Of a stretch of 64,000 nucleotides of DNA, positions 42,979 through 53,449 are shown piece by piece. The DNA lies in assembly GCA_041390825.1 (NCBI GenBank), contig JAWKPF010000022.1:1-64000 (forward strand), given 5' to 3'. The translations under genes and the position numbers were made by a program. Under the pieces are notes generated by a model. The model had not been told where the DNA came from and searched no databases. It saw only the letters and a list, made by a program, of their open reading frames with translations. Positions within the stretch are counted from its first letter, which is position 1. Each line of letters starts with the position of its first letter. Source of the DNA: Thermomicrobiales bacterium. Its GTDB lineage: Bacteria > Chloroflexota > Chloroflexia > Thermomicrobiales > UBA6265.

Positions 42979-44280
42979 ATGAAGGAGACGCCAGCGCTAC
43001 GAATCGCATCTGCCACCGACACTCTCGGCGCTGATCTCACCGATTTCACGCGGGCGCTGGTCGCGTGTCGGTCGGACAGTCAAAGTGAAGGCAATTCCGA
43101 GTTCCAGGGAGAAGCGACTCGCTGTCTCGACCTGATTGCGGAGAAGCTTGCGACGATTGGGTTCGAAGTCGAGCGATGGATCGAACCTCCGCGCTATCCG
43201 GCGCTCGCGGCTCGGCTGCCGGGTAGTGGTGGGGGCCGGTCGCTGGCGATCAATGGTCATATCGATGTCGTTCCCGTGGGCGACGATTCTGCCTGGACGC
43301 ACCCTGCATGGGGAGGGGAGATCGCCGACGGAAAGCTTTGGGGCAGGGGGGCGTGCGATATGAAAGCCGGCGTCGCTGCCGGGGTCTTTGCCGCGCAGGC
43401 TATTGTCGACGCCGGTATCGAGCGCGCTGGCGATCTCTGGATGCACATCGTTGCTGACGAAGAAGTCGTTGGATGGAGCACTCGCCGGTTGGTGGAGCGG
43501 CTTCCAAGCGTCGATGCCGTCATCGTCGCTGAGCCGACCGAGCTCGATATCCTGCCAGTCGAGGGTGGACTGGTCCATCTGCGCATCGAGATCGACGGTC
43601 GCGAGAGCCATGCAGGCAATCGCTTCAAGTCGATTCACGCTGGCGGGTTGGGCGCTGAGGGTGGCGTCAACGCCATCGAAAAGGGAATCATCATCGCAAC
43701 CGCGTTGCAGCGGCTCGAGCGCGACTGGGGAATCTATCGGTCGCATCCCCTGCTACCGCGCGGACACAACTCGATCATGCCCGGGATGTTCACCGGTGGA
43801 CCAGGTGGAGGGGTGGATGGGCATCTCAACCTGATCTCCAATCCGGGTACCGCGCCGAACTACTGCTCGATCGAATACAACATCTGGTATTTGCCCAACG
43901 AAACCTTCGAGGGCATCCGCGACGAGATCGAAGCGTTCGTGCTGACCGTCTGCAAGACCGATCCCTGGTTGCGCGAGCATCCGCCAAGATTCACATGGAA
44001 GACGCGCAACGTCTTCTTTCCGCCAGTCGATACCCCGCCCGATCATCCAATTGTCGGAACGGTGGCGCGGGCGCTGGAGTCGATCGGTCGTTCCCCTCGG
44101 ATCGATGGCTTTACGGCCGCGTCGGAGCTTGCCTGGTATGCGGATCAGGGAATCCCGGGTGTGATCTTTGGCCCGGGAAGCATCGCGCAGGCGCATTCGC
44201 CCGATGAGTTTGTGGCGCTCGATCAGCTTTACGACGCCGCTCGGGCGATGGCGTTGACCATTGCCGACTGGTGCGGCTGA
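42979..44280 (+). CDS. M20-family metallopeptidase, ArgE/DapE-like
   Basis: 433 residues. INGHIDVVPVGDD gives the first His and catalytic Asp, WGRGACDMKAG the bridging Asp, VADEEVVGW the general-base Glu, and the C-terminal AQAHSPDEFVALD the last His. The lid has EIDGRESHAGNRF. It shares overall layout with the gene at 26066 but is diverged; both probably hydrolyse N-acyl-amino acids or dipeptides. ATG 42979 is ten bases after the SPFH stop. A sugar-acid dehydratase gene follows. Confidence 0.83.
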   Translation: MKETPALRIASATDTLGADLTDFTRALVACRSDSQSEGNSEFQGEATRCLDLIAEKLATIGFEVERWIEPPRYPALAARLPGSGGGRSLAINGHIDVVPVGDDSAWTHPAWGGEIADGKLWGRGACDMKAGVAAGVFAAQAIVDAGIERAGDLWMHIVADEEVVGWSTRRLVERLPSVDAVIVAEPTELDILPVEGGLVHLRIEIDGRESHAGNRFKSIHAGGLGAEGGVNAIEKGIIIATALQRLERDWGIYRSHPLLPRGHNSIMPGMFTGGPGGGVDGHLNLISNPGTAPNYCSIEYNIWYLPNETFEGIRDEIEAFVLTVCKTDPWLREHPPRFTWKTRNVFFPPVDTPPDHPIVGTVARALESIGRSPRIDGFTAASELAWYADQGIPGVIFGPGSIAQAHSPDEFVALDQLYDAARAMALTIADWCG

Positions 44281-44407
44281 GCCTGCGTCCGATACCTGCA
44301 AGCAAACATCGCCGATCTACCGGACAATCCCGCTAGACAGTTGTTCGCGCTCGCACGCCAACGAACCCGGCGAGTCGCCCCACCCAAGACCATGCGGAGG
44401 GATACCT

Positions 44408-45595
44408 GTGAGGATCACAAAGGCCACGACGTATATCGTTGGCAATCCATGGAAGAATTGGCTCTTCGTGCGGCTCGACACGGATGTGCCTGGGCTCTAT
44501 GGCGTTGGTGAAGGCTCGCTCAATGGCTTTGCCAAGACCATCGAAGCCGCCATTCACGAGTTGTCGCACTTTTATGAAGGGATGGACCCGTTCCAGATCG
44601 AGATGATCTGTCAGCGCATGGGCCGTGACCCGTACAACGAGGGCGGCCAGGTGCATATGAACGCGGTGGCTGCGATCGAGACCGCCTGCTGGGACATCAT
44701 CGGCAAGGAGCTTGGCCGGCCGATCTACGATCTGCTCGGCGGGCGCTGCTTCGAAGATCTCCCCGCCTATGCGAATGGCTGGTACCAGGGCGACCGCACC
44801 ATCGAGAACTTCCAGGAGCGCGCCAGGATCGTGATGGACAAGGGGTACAAAGCCCTCAAGTTCGATCCGTTCGGCGCGGCGTGGCGCATCATGACGCCCT
44901 ATGAGCGCCAACTCTCCTGCGACATCGTTGGCGCGGTGCGCGATGTGGTCGGACCGGAGGTCCAGATCATGGTCGAGGGGCACAAGCGCTTCAGTGTGCA
45001 CGAAGCAATCCTGGTCGCCGACGAGATCGAGCAGTACAAACCGGCCTGGTTCGAGGAGCCGACCGACTTCGCGAAGATCGATGCGGTGGTCGAAGTTGCC
45101 AAGCACACGAACGTGCCGATCGCCACTGGCGAGAGCCTTTCGTATCCGTACCAGTTTGCCGAGCTGCTTTCCCACAATGCGGTCCACATTTTGCAACCCG
45201 ACCCGTCCACGCTGGGAGGGATCCTGCGCACACGGCTGGTGTGCGGCATGGTGGACGCGTTCTACGGGGTGGTCGCCCCGCACCAGGCGCAGGGCCCGCT
45301 TTCGACATCCGCATGCATCCAAATCGGCGCATGCACGCCGAACCTGATGATCCAGGAACTGTTCGACGAGTTCAACGCCGATTGGGAGCACGATATCGTC
45401 ACCAACCCGGTCAAGGTCGTCGATGGCCGTATCCAGATTCCGACCGAACCCGGGCTCGGGAACGATCTCAACTTCTCTGAGCTCGAAAAACATCCGTATC
45501 GCAAGACCAACTTCTTGCCACTCTTCAAGCCAGGCTGGGAACGGAGAGAGAGTGTCTCGTTCGTTCCGGGTGAAGGAATGGTCGCCGACGCATGA
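44408..45595 (+). CDS. Enolase-superfamily (mandelate racemase-like) sugar-acid dehydratase
   Basis: 395 residues. The capping domain (HMNAVAAIETACWDIIGK) is followed by a barrel with KFDPFG near 151-156, Glu190, Glu216 (WFEEP) and Glu242 (ATGESLSY) as metal ligands, Asp265 and His292 as the acid/base dyad. Glu190 stands where most family members have Asp. Overall closest to galactonate-type dehydratases (PHQAQGPLSTSAC). GTG 44408 follows GGAGGG. ATGA overlap with the DHDPS-family gene says that the product, a keto-deoxy acid, is the latter's substrate. Exact sugar acid unknown. Confidence 0.83.
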   Translation: MRITKATTYIVGNPWKNWLFVRLDTDVPGLYGVGEGSLNGFAKTIEAAIHELSHFYEGMDPFQIEMICQRMGRDPYNEGGQVHMNAVAAIETACWDIIGKELGRPIYDLLGGRCFEDLPAYANGWYQGDRTIENFQERARIVMDKGYKALKFDPFGAAWRIMTPYERQLSCDIVGAVRDVVGPEVQIMVEGHKRFSVHEAILVADEIEQYKPAWFEEPTDFAKIDAVVEVAKHTNVPIATGESLSYPYQFAELLSHNAVHILQPDPSTLGGILRTRLVCGMVDAFYGVVAPHQAQGPLSTSACIQIGACTPNLMIQELFDEFNADWEHDIVTNPVKVVDGRIQIPTEPGLGNDLNFSELEKHPYRKTNFLPLFKPGWERRESVSFVPGEGMVADA

Positions 45596-46494
45596 CCGAG
45601 CTGCGGGGGTGCATACCGATTCTCTGCACGCCGTTCGATGCGGAGGACGCTATCGACCGAGCCGGGATGCGCGCGCAGATCGATTGGGTGCTGTCCGAAG
45701 GCGCGTCCGGTGTGGCCACCCTGGCCCTCGCGAGCGAGGGATATAAGCTCACCGACCGGGAGCGAGACGAAGTCACAGCGCTCGTCGTCGAGCATGTTGC
45801 CGGCAGGGTTCCGGTGGTCGTTTCGGCGGATGGCGCGGGCACGGCGGTGGCCGTCGACCGTGCCGTTCGCGCGGCCGCCATCGGTGCGGACGCGTTGATG
45901 GTGCTACCGCCGTACCTGGTCAAGCCGGGACCTGCTGCATTGATGGAGTACTACACTCGAATCGGCAACTCGGTCGATATTCCGGTCATGATCCAGGATG
46001 CGCCCCAACTGACAGGGGTATCGATGTCCCCGGCACTTTGGGTTCAGATTCATCGGCAGGCGAAAAACGTCTGCTACGTGAAAGCCGAAGGCACGCCGCA
46101 GGGGGCAACGATTTCCGCGGCGCTCGCGGAGAGCGACGGACAGCTGCGCGTCTTTTGCGGTTGGGGCGGGTTGGGCATTCTCGACGCGCTCGAGCGCGGG
46201 GCAGTCGGCAGCATGCCAGCCGCCAACTTCACCAGCGTGTTCGCCCGGATCCACGCGGCCTGGGATTCCGGGAATCGGACAGCAGCCGTTGATCTACTGA
46301 ATGGCGCGCTTCCGTATTCGGTGTGGGCCATGCAGTCGCTCGATCACTCCGTCACCGCTGCCAAGCGTGAGCTCAAGCGACGTGGGGTGATTGCCAACGA
46401 TCGACTGCGCCAGCCGACCACACCGCTGGATTCTGTCGGAGTCGCCCAGCTCGAGCAATGGATCGATTCGATACTGACACTGACGGCAGATTGA
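45592..46494 (+). CDS. Dihydrodipicolinate synthase-family aldolase/dehydratase
   Basis: 300 residues, one TIM barrel. Schiff-base Lys164 (YVKAEGTP) is present, with Glu166 two residues on. The usual catalytic Tyr in YN-x-P is Gln135 (IQDAP), and the GTTGE substrate loop reads ALASEG. These changes argue against DapA and for a keto-deoxy-sugar-acid lyase; the Lys-x-Glu pair recalls L-2-keto-3-deoxyarabonate dehydratases (from memory). Coupled (ATGA) to the enolase-superfamily dehydratase. It could cleave or dehydrate a 2-keto-3-deoxy pentonate or hexonate. Confidence 0.82.
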   Translation: MTELRGCIPILCTPFDAEDAIDRAGMRAQIDWVLSEGASGVATLALASEGYKLTDRERDEVTALVVEHVAGRVPVVVSADGAGTAVAVDRAVRAAAIGADALMVLPPYLVKPGPAALMEYYTRIGNSVDIPVMIQDAPQLTGVSMSPALWVQIHRQAKNVCYVKAEGTPQGATISAALAESDGQLRVFCGWGGLGILDALERGAVGSMPAANFTSVFARIHAAWDSGNRTAAVDLLNGALPYSVWAMQSLDHSVTAAKRELKRRGVIANDRLRQPTTPLDSVGVAQLEQWIDSILTLTAD

Positions 46495-46622
46495 TCTACC
46501 ATACGTCCGGGTTGGGGGTGATACGCTTTCCGCTTGCCGCGCGTTAAAGTAGTATCCGCGGTCGAGCAATTGGTTACATTCCAGGCTCACCATTCGTACG
46601 TACGCACCAACGGAGTGAACAG

Positions 46623-47282
46623 ATGGCAACGTCCCGGGCACGCTTTATCAAGGCGTTGTGGGCTTTTCTCATGGTAGCGACCTTGTCATTGGGCGGGTTG
46701 ACGGTCGCATTCGCGCAGGATTCCCGCATCGAGCCGAGCACGCTGGGTGAGATGCCAACCAGTGGCGGTCTGCGACCCGGTCCGGCTGGCGCATTCGTGC
46801 AAACCGCGACCCCGGAAGCGAAGGGCGTTATTCCTGTCGCCATTCAGATCCCGAATGCCTTCGTCGACGCACAGGTCGAGAGCATCGATATCGTCGATGG
46901 CGTCATGCAGGATCCGACGGGACCGTGGGTGATTTCCTGGTACAAGCAGTCTCCGGGGTTGGGCGCGGTCGGCAATATTCTGATGGCTGGACACCTCGAC
47001 TACTGGGACGTGGGGCCGGCGGTGCTCTACAACGTCAACAACCTGAATCAGGGTGACACCATCTCGGTCACAGGCGAAGACGGCGTCATCTACACCTATG
47101 AGGTCGACTGGCGTGAGAACTTTGCCACTGCAAACGCGCCGCTCGACAAGATCGTCGGTCCGACCGACAACGAGAGCTTGACCATCATCACCTGCGGTGG
47201 ACCGTTCGATTACACCAACGGCGTCTACCTGGAGCGCACCATCGTCCGCGCGCATCGAGTCGAGACCCCGGTAACCGCCTAA
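46623..47282 (+). CDS. Class F-like sortase
   Basis: 219 residues with an N-terminal signal anchor (residues 8-31). ILMAGHLDYW gives catalytic His124, LTIITCGG gives Cys191, and LERTIVRA gives Arg205 or Arg209; these are the class F sortase marks (TLITCGG). Sortases cut an LPxTG-like motif and attach proteins to the wall or polymerise pili. No LPxTG-type substrate was found in the window, so targets lie elsewhere or it acts as a housekeeping enzyme. ATG 46623 has GGAG upstream. Confidence 0.83.
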   Translation: MATSRARFIKALWAFLMVATLSLGGLTVAFAQDSRIEPSTLGEMPTSGGLRPGPAGAFVQTATPEAKGVIPVAIQIPNAFVDAQVESIDIVDGVMQDPTGPWVISWYKQSPGLGAVGNILMAGHLDYWDVGPAVLYNVNNLNQGDTISVTGEDGVIYTYEVDWRENFATANAPLDKIVGPTDNESLTIITCGGPFDYTNGVYLERTIVRAHRVETPVTA

Positions 47283-47311
47283 ACTCGTTTCGACATAACG
47301 CATCCGGAGAG

Positions 47312-47343
47312 CGGCGGCCGATTTCGGTCGCCGTTCATCATTT
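47312..47343 (+). terminator. Hairpin behind the sortase gene
   Basis: CGGCGGCCG (47312-47320) and CGGTCGCCG (47325-47333) pair with one G-T over a 4-base loop, then TTCATCATTTC. The T-run is weak, so it could be a partial terminator. Confidence 0.5.
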
Positions 47344-47370
47344 CTATGTCTATCCGGAAACGAGGGTGCA

Positions 47371-48165
47371 TTGTCGTTCGACCGTGAGCAACTGCAGAAA
47401 CTGATCGATCACGAAGACGGGGATGCGCTGCAGTTGTACCTGCAGGCGCATTCGAACCTTCCTGGTCCTCGCGGCAATCTCGAGCTCGCCGCGGACACAG
47501 CAGATCTTCTCGCCGCGAGCGATCTCGATTGGGCGATGGATCTCATCGACGGCTGGAGTCGCCTGGGTGAACTGCGCGCAGGAGGCAACGCTCCCGAGGT
47601 GATGCTGCCCTTTACTGCAGCCCAGACAGCTGGCGCGCTCTGGTCGCGGGCGGATCATGATCGACGCATGTTGTTGGAAGAATTGCTGCATCGGGGCGCC
47701 AACGATTCGCGCTGGCGAGTTCGCGAAGGGGTCGCCATGGGCATGCAGCGAATCGGATTCGCCTGTTTCGACGATTTGCGGGACCTGACCAATCGTTGGT
47801 CTGCCCAAGCGACCCTGCTGGAATGGAGGGCAATCGTGGCTGCCCTGGCCGAACCGCCCCTCCTGATCGATCGGTCCCGTGCCGAACTTGGTATCGATCG
47901 GAGTTGCCTCGCGCTGGAGGCGTTGCTTTCTCTGCCTGCGAACCAACGTGCTTCCGGCGATGCGCGCGGGCTGCGCGCTGCCCTGGGGTATGCGATCAGT
48001 GTGTTCCTGGTGGTCGATCCCGATGGTTTCGCGGACTTCGAGAAGATTGCGCGGATACCCAACAAAGATGCCCAGTGGATCGTCCGGGATAACCTGAAGA
48101 AAGCGCGCATCGCGAAGCGGTATCCCGATGAATGCGCCCACGTCTCCGGGATACTCAACGGATAA
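47371..48165 (+). CDS. Helical-repeat (HEAT-like) protein of unknown function
   Basis: 264 residues, almost wholly helical by eye. Repeated patterns such as LLEELLHRGANDSRWRVREGVAMGMQ recall HEAT repeats and the DNA-alkylation-repair fold, but I see no firm catalytic motif. Start TTG 47371 follows GAGGG by five bases. No signal peptide or membrane helix. It stands alone between the sortase and thrC. Confidence 0.6.
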   Translation: MSFDREQLQKLIDHEDGDALQLYLQAHSNLPGPRGNLELAADTADLLAASDLDWAMDLIDGWSRLGELRAGGNAPEVMLPFTAAQTAGALWSRADHDRRMLLEELLHRGANDSRWRVREGVAMGMQRIGFACFDDLRDLTNRWSAQATLLEWRAIVAALAEPPLLIDRSRAELGIDRSCLALEALLSLPANQRASGDARGLRAALGYAISVFLVVDPDGFADFEKIARIPNKDAQWIVRDNLKKARIAKRYPDECAHVSGILNG

Positions 48166-48242
48166 GGGGGAGAGTGGCCAGCGTGGTATGCTCAGCCGCT
48201 GAACGTTTCTGTGCGCATTTCGCGCGTTCCTGAAGACTTCGT

Positions 48243-49556
48243 GTGAGCTCGACGGCAGATCTCGACGACCGAACGACCGCATTGGGCCGCATTCGGCTGA
48301 TTTGTATGGACTGCGGCGCAACTGCGACTGCCGAGTCTGCAGTGTCGGTTTGCCCTGCATGCGGTGGCTTGTTCGAGGCCGATCTCGCGCTTGGCCCGCT
48401 CGACCGGGGGGCGTTCGACCGGGATTCTACTGGGGCCAGGTTCTTTTCCGGCGTTTGGCGCTACCAACCGATGCTGCCACAGCTGCCCCAGGATTCCATC
48501 GTTTCACGGGCGGAGGGGCGCACCCCCATCTACTGGGACGAGCGTATCTCGGCCTACGCCGGTGTGCGCCTGCTTGGTCTGAAGCATGAGGGGCAGAATC
48601 CAACCGCCTCCTTCAAGGACCGAGGCATGACCGTTGGGGTCAGCCATGCAAAGGCCATCGGCGCCCGGATCGTCGCGTGCGCTTCGACCGGCAACACGTC
48701 GGCCTCGCTCGCCTCGTACGCAGCGGCCGGCGGCATGCAGGGACTTGTGATCATCCCGGAAGGGAAGATCGCCGGCGGAAAGCTCGCTCAGACGATTGCG
48801 ATGGGCGCCCGAATTGTGCAGGTCGACGGGGATTTCGATATCGCCCTTGCGCTGTTGCGCCAGCTGACTGACAAGTACCCGGTCTATCTCGTCAACTCGG
48901 TCAACCCTTTTCGTATCGAAGGGCAGAAGACCATTGTCATCGAGATGCTCGAACAGCTCAACTGGGAAGTCCCGGATGTGATCGTGTTGCCGGGCGGCAA
49001 TCTGGGAAACACAGCTGCATTCGGCAAGGCGCTATCCGATCTCGCCAAGACCGGACTAATCGATCGGCTCCCTCGTCTGATGACAATTCAGGCCGAGGGA
49101 GCGGCTCCCTTTGCCGACTATTTCGACTCGGGTTTCGACCGATATGAGGCCGTCAAGGCGGAAACCGTGGCAACCGCCATCAAGATCGGCGATCCGGCCA
49201 GCATCGAACGCGCCCGGCGCGCGATTCAGCTGACGGACGGGCATGTCGCGCGCGTTTCGGACGATGAGATCCTGGCTGCCAAGTCATGGATCGACCGGGT
49301 GGGGATCGGTTGCGAACCCGCCTCTGCCGCATCGCTGGCAGGGGTGAAAAAGCTGGTCGCCGAGGGACACATCGATCCAGAAGCGACGGTTGTCGGCGTC
49401 CTCACCGGTCAATTGCTCAAAGACGCTGACGCGGTCATTGGTTACCACCTTGGGACGCTCGGCGGTCCGGATCGACCGAACGTCAACCGGCCGGTCACGA
49501 TCGAGCCAACCATGGACGCGCTGGAACGGACACTCGACGATGCGCTTTCGCGTTAA
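48243..49556 (+). CDS. thrC: Threonine synthase
   Basis: 437 residues. An N-terminal zinc ribbon (Cys21, Cys24, Cys37, Cys40) is followed by the PLP domain with Lys125 in NPTASFKDRGM, the CASTGNTSASLASYA serine loop, and VLPGGNLGNTAAFGK as phosphate-binding glycine loop. It converts O-phospho-homoserine to threonine. GTG 48243 is chosen; the ribosome site is weak. The end overlaps thrB by 17 bases, so kinase and synthase are cotranslated. Confidence 0.92.
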   Translation: MSSTADLDDRTTALGRIRLICMDCGATATAESAVSVCPACGGLFEADLALGPLDRGAFDRDSTGARFFSGVWRYQPMLPQLPQDSIVSRAEGRTPIYWDERISAYAGVRLLGLKHEGQNPTASFKDRGMTVGVSHAKAIGARIVACASTGNTSASLASYAAAGGMQGLVIIPEGKIAGGKLAQTIAMGARIVQVDGDFDIALALLRQLTDKYPVYLVNSVNPFRIEGQKTIVIEMLEQLNWEVPDVIVLPGGNLGNTAAFGKALSDLAKTGLIDRLPRLMTIQAEGAAPFADYFDSGFDRYEAVKAETVATAIKIGDPASIERARRAIQLTDGHVARVSDDEILAAKSWIDRVGIGCEPASAASLAGVKKLVAEGHIDPEATVVGVLTGQLLKDADAVIGYHLGTLGGPDRPNVNRPVTIEPTMDALERTLDDALSR

Positions 49557-50442
49557 GGCTCCCGCCTCCAGCGCCAATCTCGGACCCGGTTTCGATGCGC
49601 TTGGACTTGCGCTCGACCTCTGGAATGAGCTCGAGATCGACACCGACGGCGAGCCGGGGGCGGTGACGGTCGAAGGGGCTGATGGCTCGCTGCTCGCCGA
49701 CAAGCAGAACTACAGTCTCAACGCCATGCAGGAACTTGCGCACCTGCATGGCAAGGAGCTGCCAGGGTTCTCGATGGCTATTCGGGCCAATGTCCCGGTG
49801 GCGCGTGGGCTCGGCAGTTCTGCGGCCGCGCTGGCATGCGGGTTGGTGGCTGGCAACGAGGTTGCTCAACTCGGATTGAGCATGAACGATCTTTTTCTGC
49901 ATTCCTGGCAGATGGAAGGGCATGGCGACAACGTCGGCGCGGCCTTTTTCGGCGGCGCGATCCTTGCTGTGGTCGGGATGTCTCATGCCATCCTCCTTTC
50001 CAATGGCGACGATCTTGGCTTGATGGCTGTGACCTTTATTCCCGAGGCAACGAGCGCCACCTGGGCCGCCAGAGCTGCGTTGCCTTCCACGATTCCTCTG
50101 CCAGACGCCGCGTTCAACGTCGGCGTCGCATCCGGGCTCACCTGGGGGCTGGCAACTGGCAACCGGGAAGCCATCGCGGCCGGCATGCGTGATCGTCTGC
50201 ATGAGCCGTACCGCGCTCGACTCTTTCCCCATCTCACACCGATGACCGATGCCGCCCGGCAGGCGGGTGCGATCGGCGCCTCGTTGAGCGGAGCCGGTCC
50301 GACGATCCTCACGCTGGTCGAGCCCGAGAACGCTGACGCGGTTTGCGCCGCGCTTTCCGAGGTTGCCCGCGAGCACGAGGTCCAGGGAGAGGTCAAGCCG
50401 CTCAAGCCCACATCGTGTGGAGTTTCGATCGAGCATCTATAG
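49540..50442 (+). CDS. thrB: Homoserine kinase
   Basis: 300 residues of the GHMP kinase family. PASSANLGPGFDALGLAL is the start motif, VPVARGLGSSAAAL the ATP loop, and GASLSGAGPTILTL the C-terminal motif 3. It phosphorylates homoserine for threonine synthase just upstream. ATG 49540 lies inside the thrC end. A 7-bp tandem repeat follows the stop. Confidence 0.93.
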   Translation: MRFRVKAPASSANLGPGFDALGLALDLWNELEIDTDGEPGAVTVEGADGSLLADKQNYSLNAMQELAHLHGKELPGFSMAIRANVPVARGLGSSAAALACGLVAGNEVAQLGLSMNDLFLHSWQMEGHGDNVGAAFFGGAILAVVGMSHAILLSNGDDLGLMAVTFIPEATSATWAARAALPSTIPLPDAAFNVGVASGLTWGLATGNREAIAAGMRDRLHEPYRARLFPHLTPMTDAARQAGAIGASLSGAGPTILTLVEPENADAVCAALSEVAREHEVQGEVKPLKPTSCGVSIEHL

Positions 50443-50476
50443 GCGGCAGGCGGCAGGCGGCAGGCGGCAGGCAGGA
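50443..50476. repeat. 7-bp tandem repeat GGCGGCA
   Basis: Four perfect head-to-tail copies (50443-50470) plus a partial copy fill the short gap between the convergent thrB and GNAT genes. It is likely slippage-prone; no coding role is seen. Confidence 0.8.
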
Positions 50477-50477
50477 A

Positions 50478-50915
50478 CTACTGCGTCAGGTCGAGCCGGG
50501 CTGTTTTCTCTCCCCAGTCGGCGATGCCAGTTGGCTCGAACCCCTGATTCAGGTAGAGACGCTCCGCCACACTGTTTTCGGGGTGCCAGCCGACGTCGAC
50601 CTCGGTGTAGCCCTCGTCGCGCATCCGTCTGATCACCCGTTGCAACGCTTCTTTTCCCAATCCCTGTCCCTGGTACCGTTTGTCGATCATGAGGCGGAAC
50701 AGCCACACCTGTCCGTCTTGCTCGGCCGTCCCATACATGACGAATCCGACCATCGTCCCGCCTCGATAGATGCCCAGTGGGACGAGTTCCGGGTGATAGA
50801 GCGATTCGGCGATCGACCAGGCGTTGGAACGTACGAACGCTCGCTGGTGCTCGTCGACGTCCAGCGAGGCCGCCGTTTCCCAGTTCTGAATGGTGATCGG
50901 AATCAGAACGATCAC
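50478..50915 (-). CDS. GNAT-family N-acetyltransferase
   Basis: 145 residues. VWLFRLMIDKRYQGQGLGKEAL is the acetyl-CoA binding motif, and GWHPENSVAERLYLNQGFEPTG the late motif, close to spermidine/spermine acetyltransferase-like GNATs. Start GTG 50915 follows GGTGAG by six bases and is seven bases downstream of the PfkB stop, so it is cotranscribed with the sugar kinase. Upstream extension of the frame runs through that gene and is not coding. Substrate unknown. Confidence 0.8.
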   Translation of the reverse strand: MIVLIPITIQNWETAASLDVDEHQRAFVRSNAWSIAESLYHPELVPLGIYRGGTMVGFVMYGTAEQDGQVWLFRLMIDKRYQGQGLGKEALQRVIRRMRDEGYTEVDVGWHPENSVAERLYLNQGFEPTGIADWGEKTARLDLTQ

Positions 50916-50922
50916 CGCGGTC

Positions 50923-51942
50923 TCACCGTTGCAGCACGCCGCCGTCGGTTGCCAGGATGGCAGCTTCGATCTCGGCACGGTTGGCGGCAAGGAAATCGCC
51001 CGGCATTGTGTGTTTGAGCGCCGAGGCGGCCAATCCGAGCTCCAGCGACCGATTGAGATTCGCAGGGTCCTCGATGTAGCCGGCAATGAATCCGCCAGCA
51101 AAGGCATCTCCCCCGCCAAGCCGGTCGACGACCTCCACCTCGGTCCAATCCGTCTGGTGCAGGTGTCCGCTTGGACCAAGCGCCATTCCTGCAAGCTTGA
51201 GCGAGCGCGAGCGCTTGCCCTTCTTGCGGGTCATCACGCAGACGGCGATACCAAGTTTGTGAAGCGCGGTCGCCATCGCGGCTTCATGGTCTCCTTCGAT
51301 GCCGAAGAAGGTATTCAGACCGCTGCGTGAGGCGAACATCACGTCGACCAGCGGAGCAATCTCCATGAAGCAGTGGCGCGCTTCTGCCTCGGACCACAGC
51401 TTCGAACGGTAGTTCAAGTCGAAAAACACCGGCACATTCGCCTTGTTGGCTGCCTGGATCGCAGTCATCGACTCGGCTCGCGCCGCTTCGCTTACCGCTG
51501 GCGTGATCCCGGAAATGTGAAATGCGCTTGCGCCCGAGAAGATCTCGCCCCAGTCGAACTCTCCCGGTTTCAGGCGTGCGAAGGCCGAGTGCTGCCGGTC
51601 ATAGAGCACTGCGGAGGGACGAGGATCGGTGCCTTCCTCCAGCAGGTAGAGGCCCATGCGCCCATCCTCGTCACCGACCCAGTTGACGTGCGACAGATCG
51701 ACCTGATGCGCGCGGCTCTGGCGGGCGAGGTAGTGTCCCAGTCCATTGTTGGGCAAGCGGGAGACCCATTCCGCCTCGACGCCCAGGCACGCGAGCGTTA
51801 CCGCGGTGTTGAGTTCGGCGCCGCCTGGGCTCAGATCGAGCGAGATCGTCCGTTCGATCCGCTCGTTCCGCGGCGGAGTCAGCCGGACCATCCCCTCACC
51901 GAACGTGACCACTCGCGGACGCTTCGTCGCTTGCTCGGACAT
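50923..51942 (-). CDS. PfkB-family sugar kinase, 2-keto-3-deoxygluconate kinase-like
   Basis: 339 residues. SPGGAELNTAVTLACLG near the start and VVDRLGGGDAFAGGF with catalytic Asp279 are the PfkB marks. GGGDAF in place of the commoner GAGDAF is typical of KDG kinases, as is the FFDLNYRSKLW block. It would phosphorylate 2-keto-3-deoxygluconate made by the UxaA enzymes of this region. ATG 51942 follows GGGAAG; ATG 51960 is possible. The further upstream frame has no family similarity. Confidence 0.83.
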   Translation of the reverse strand: MSEQATKRPRVVTFGEGMVRLTPPRNERIERTISLDLSPGGAELNTAVTLACLGVEAEWVSRLPNNGLGHYLARQSRAHQVDLSHVNWVGDEDGRMGLYLLEEGTDPRPSAVLYDRQHSAFARLKPGEFDWGEIFSGASAFHISGITPAVSEAARAESMTAIQAANKANVPVFFDLNYRSKLWSEAEARHCFMEIAPLVDVMFASRSGLNTFFGIEGDHEAAMATALHKLGIAVCVMTRKKGKRSRSLKLAGMALGPSGHLHQTDWTEVEVVDRLGGGDAFAGGFIAGYIEDPANLNRSLELGLAASALKHTMPGDFLAANRAEIEAAILATDGGVLQR

Positions 51943-52188
51943 CGGATCTGCTTCCCTCATTTCGATGCGCTGCACGTGTTCCTCGAATTCTAGTGGCTGC
52001 AGCCCCGCTCCGGACGTGCGCCGCACTTGACACGAATCGAAGACCCGGCCAAACTGCGCGTGCACGTTGTAAGACGCCGTAACGGGCGCGATGAGTAAAG
52101 CGAATGGGCGGCTCATCGAAATTGGAGGGCGTTTCTGGGCTGAAGCGACACGGCTTCCGTCCCGTAGTCAGGAGAGAGTGGGGCAACG

Positions 52189-53304
<1,116 letters not shown>

Positions 53305-53327
53305 GCCAACGCCCGACAATGCAGCTC

Positions 53328-53360
53328 GAAGGGCCGGTTGCCGCCGGCCCTTCGTCGTTT
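53328..53360 (+). terminator. Intrinsic terminator of the UgpC-type ATPase gene
   Basis: GAAGGGCCGG (53328-53337) and CCGGCCCTTC (53344-53353) form a perfect 10-bp stem over a 6-base loop, followed by GTCGTTTTCC. Confidence 0.8.
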
Positions 53361-53449
53361 TCCGAGCGTGCCGGGGGCATTTCTAGTTCGACGTATCTCC
53401 ACTATTGGGTCGAGGGCGCTTTGTCCAAAGGAACGAGGGAAGGAACGAT

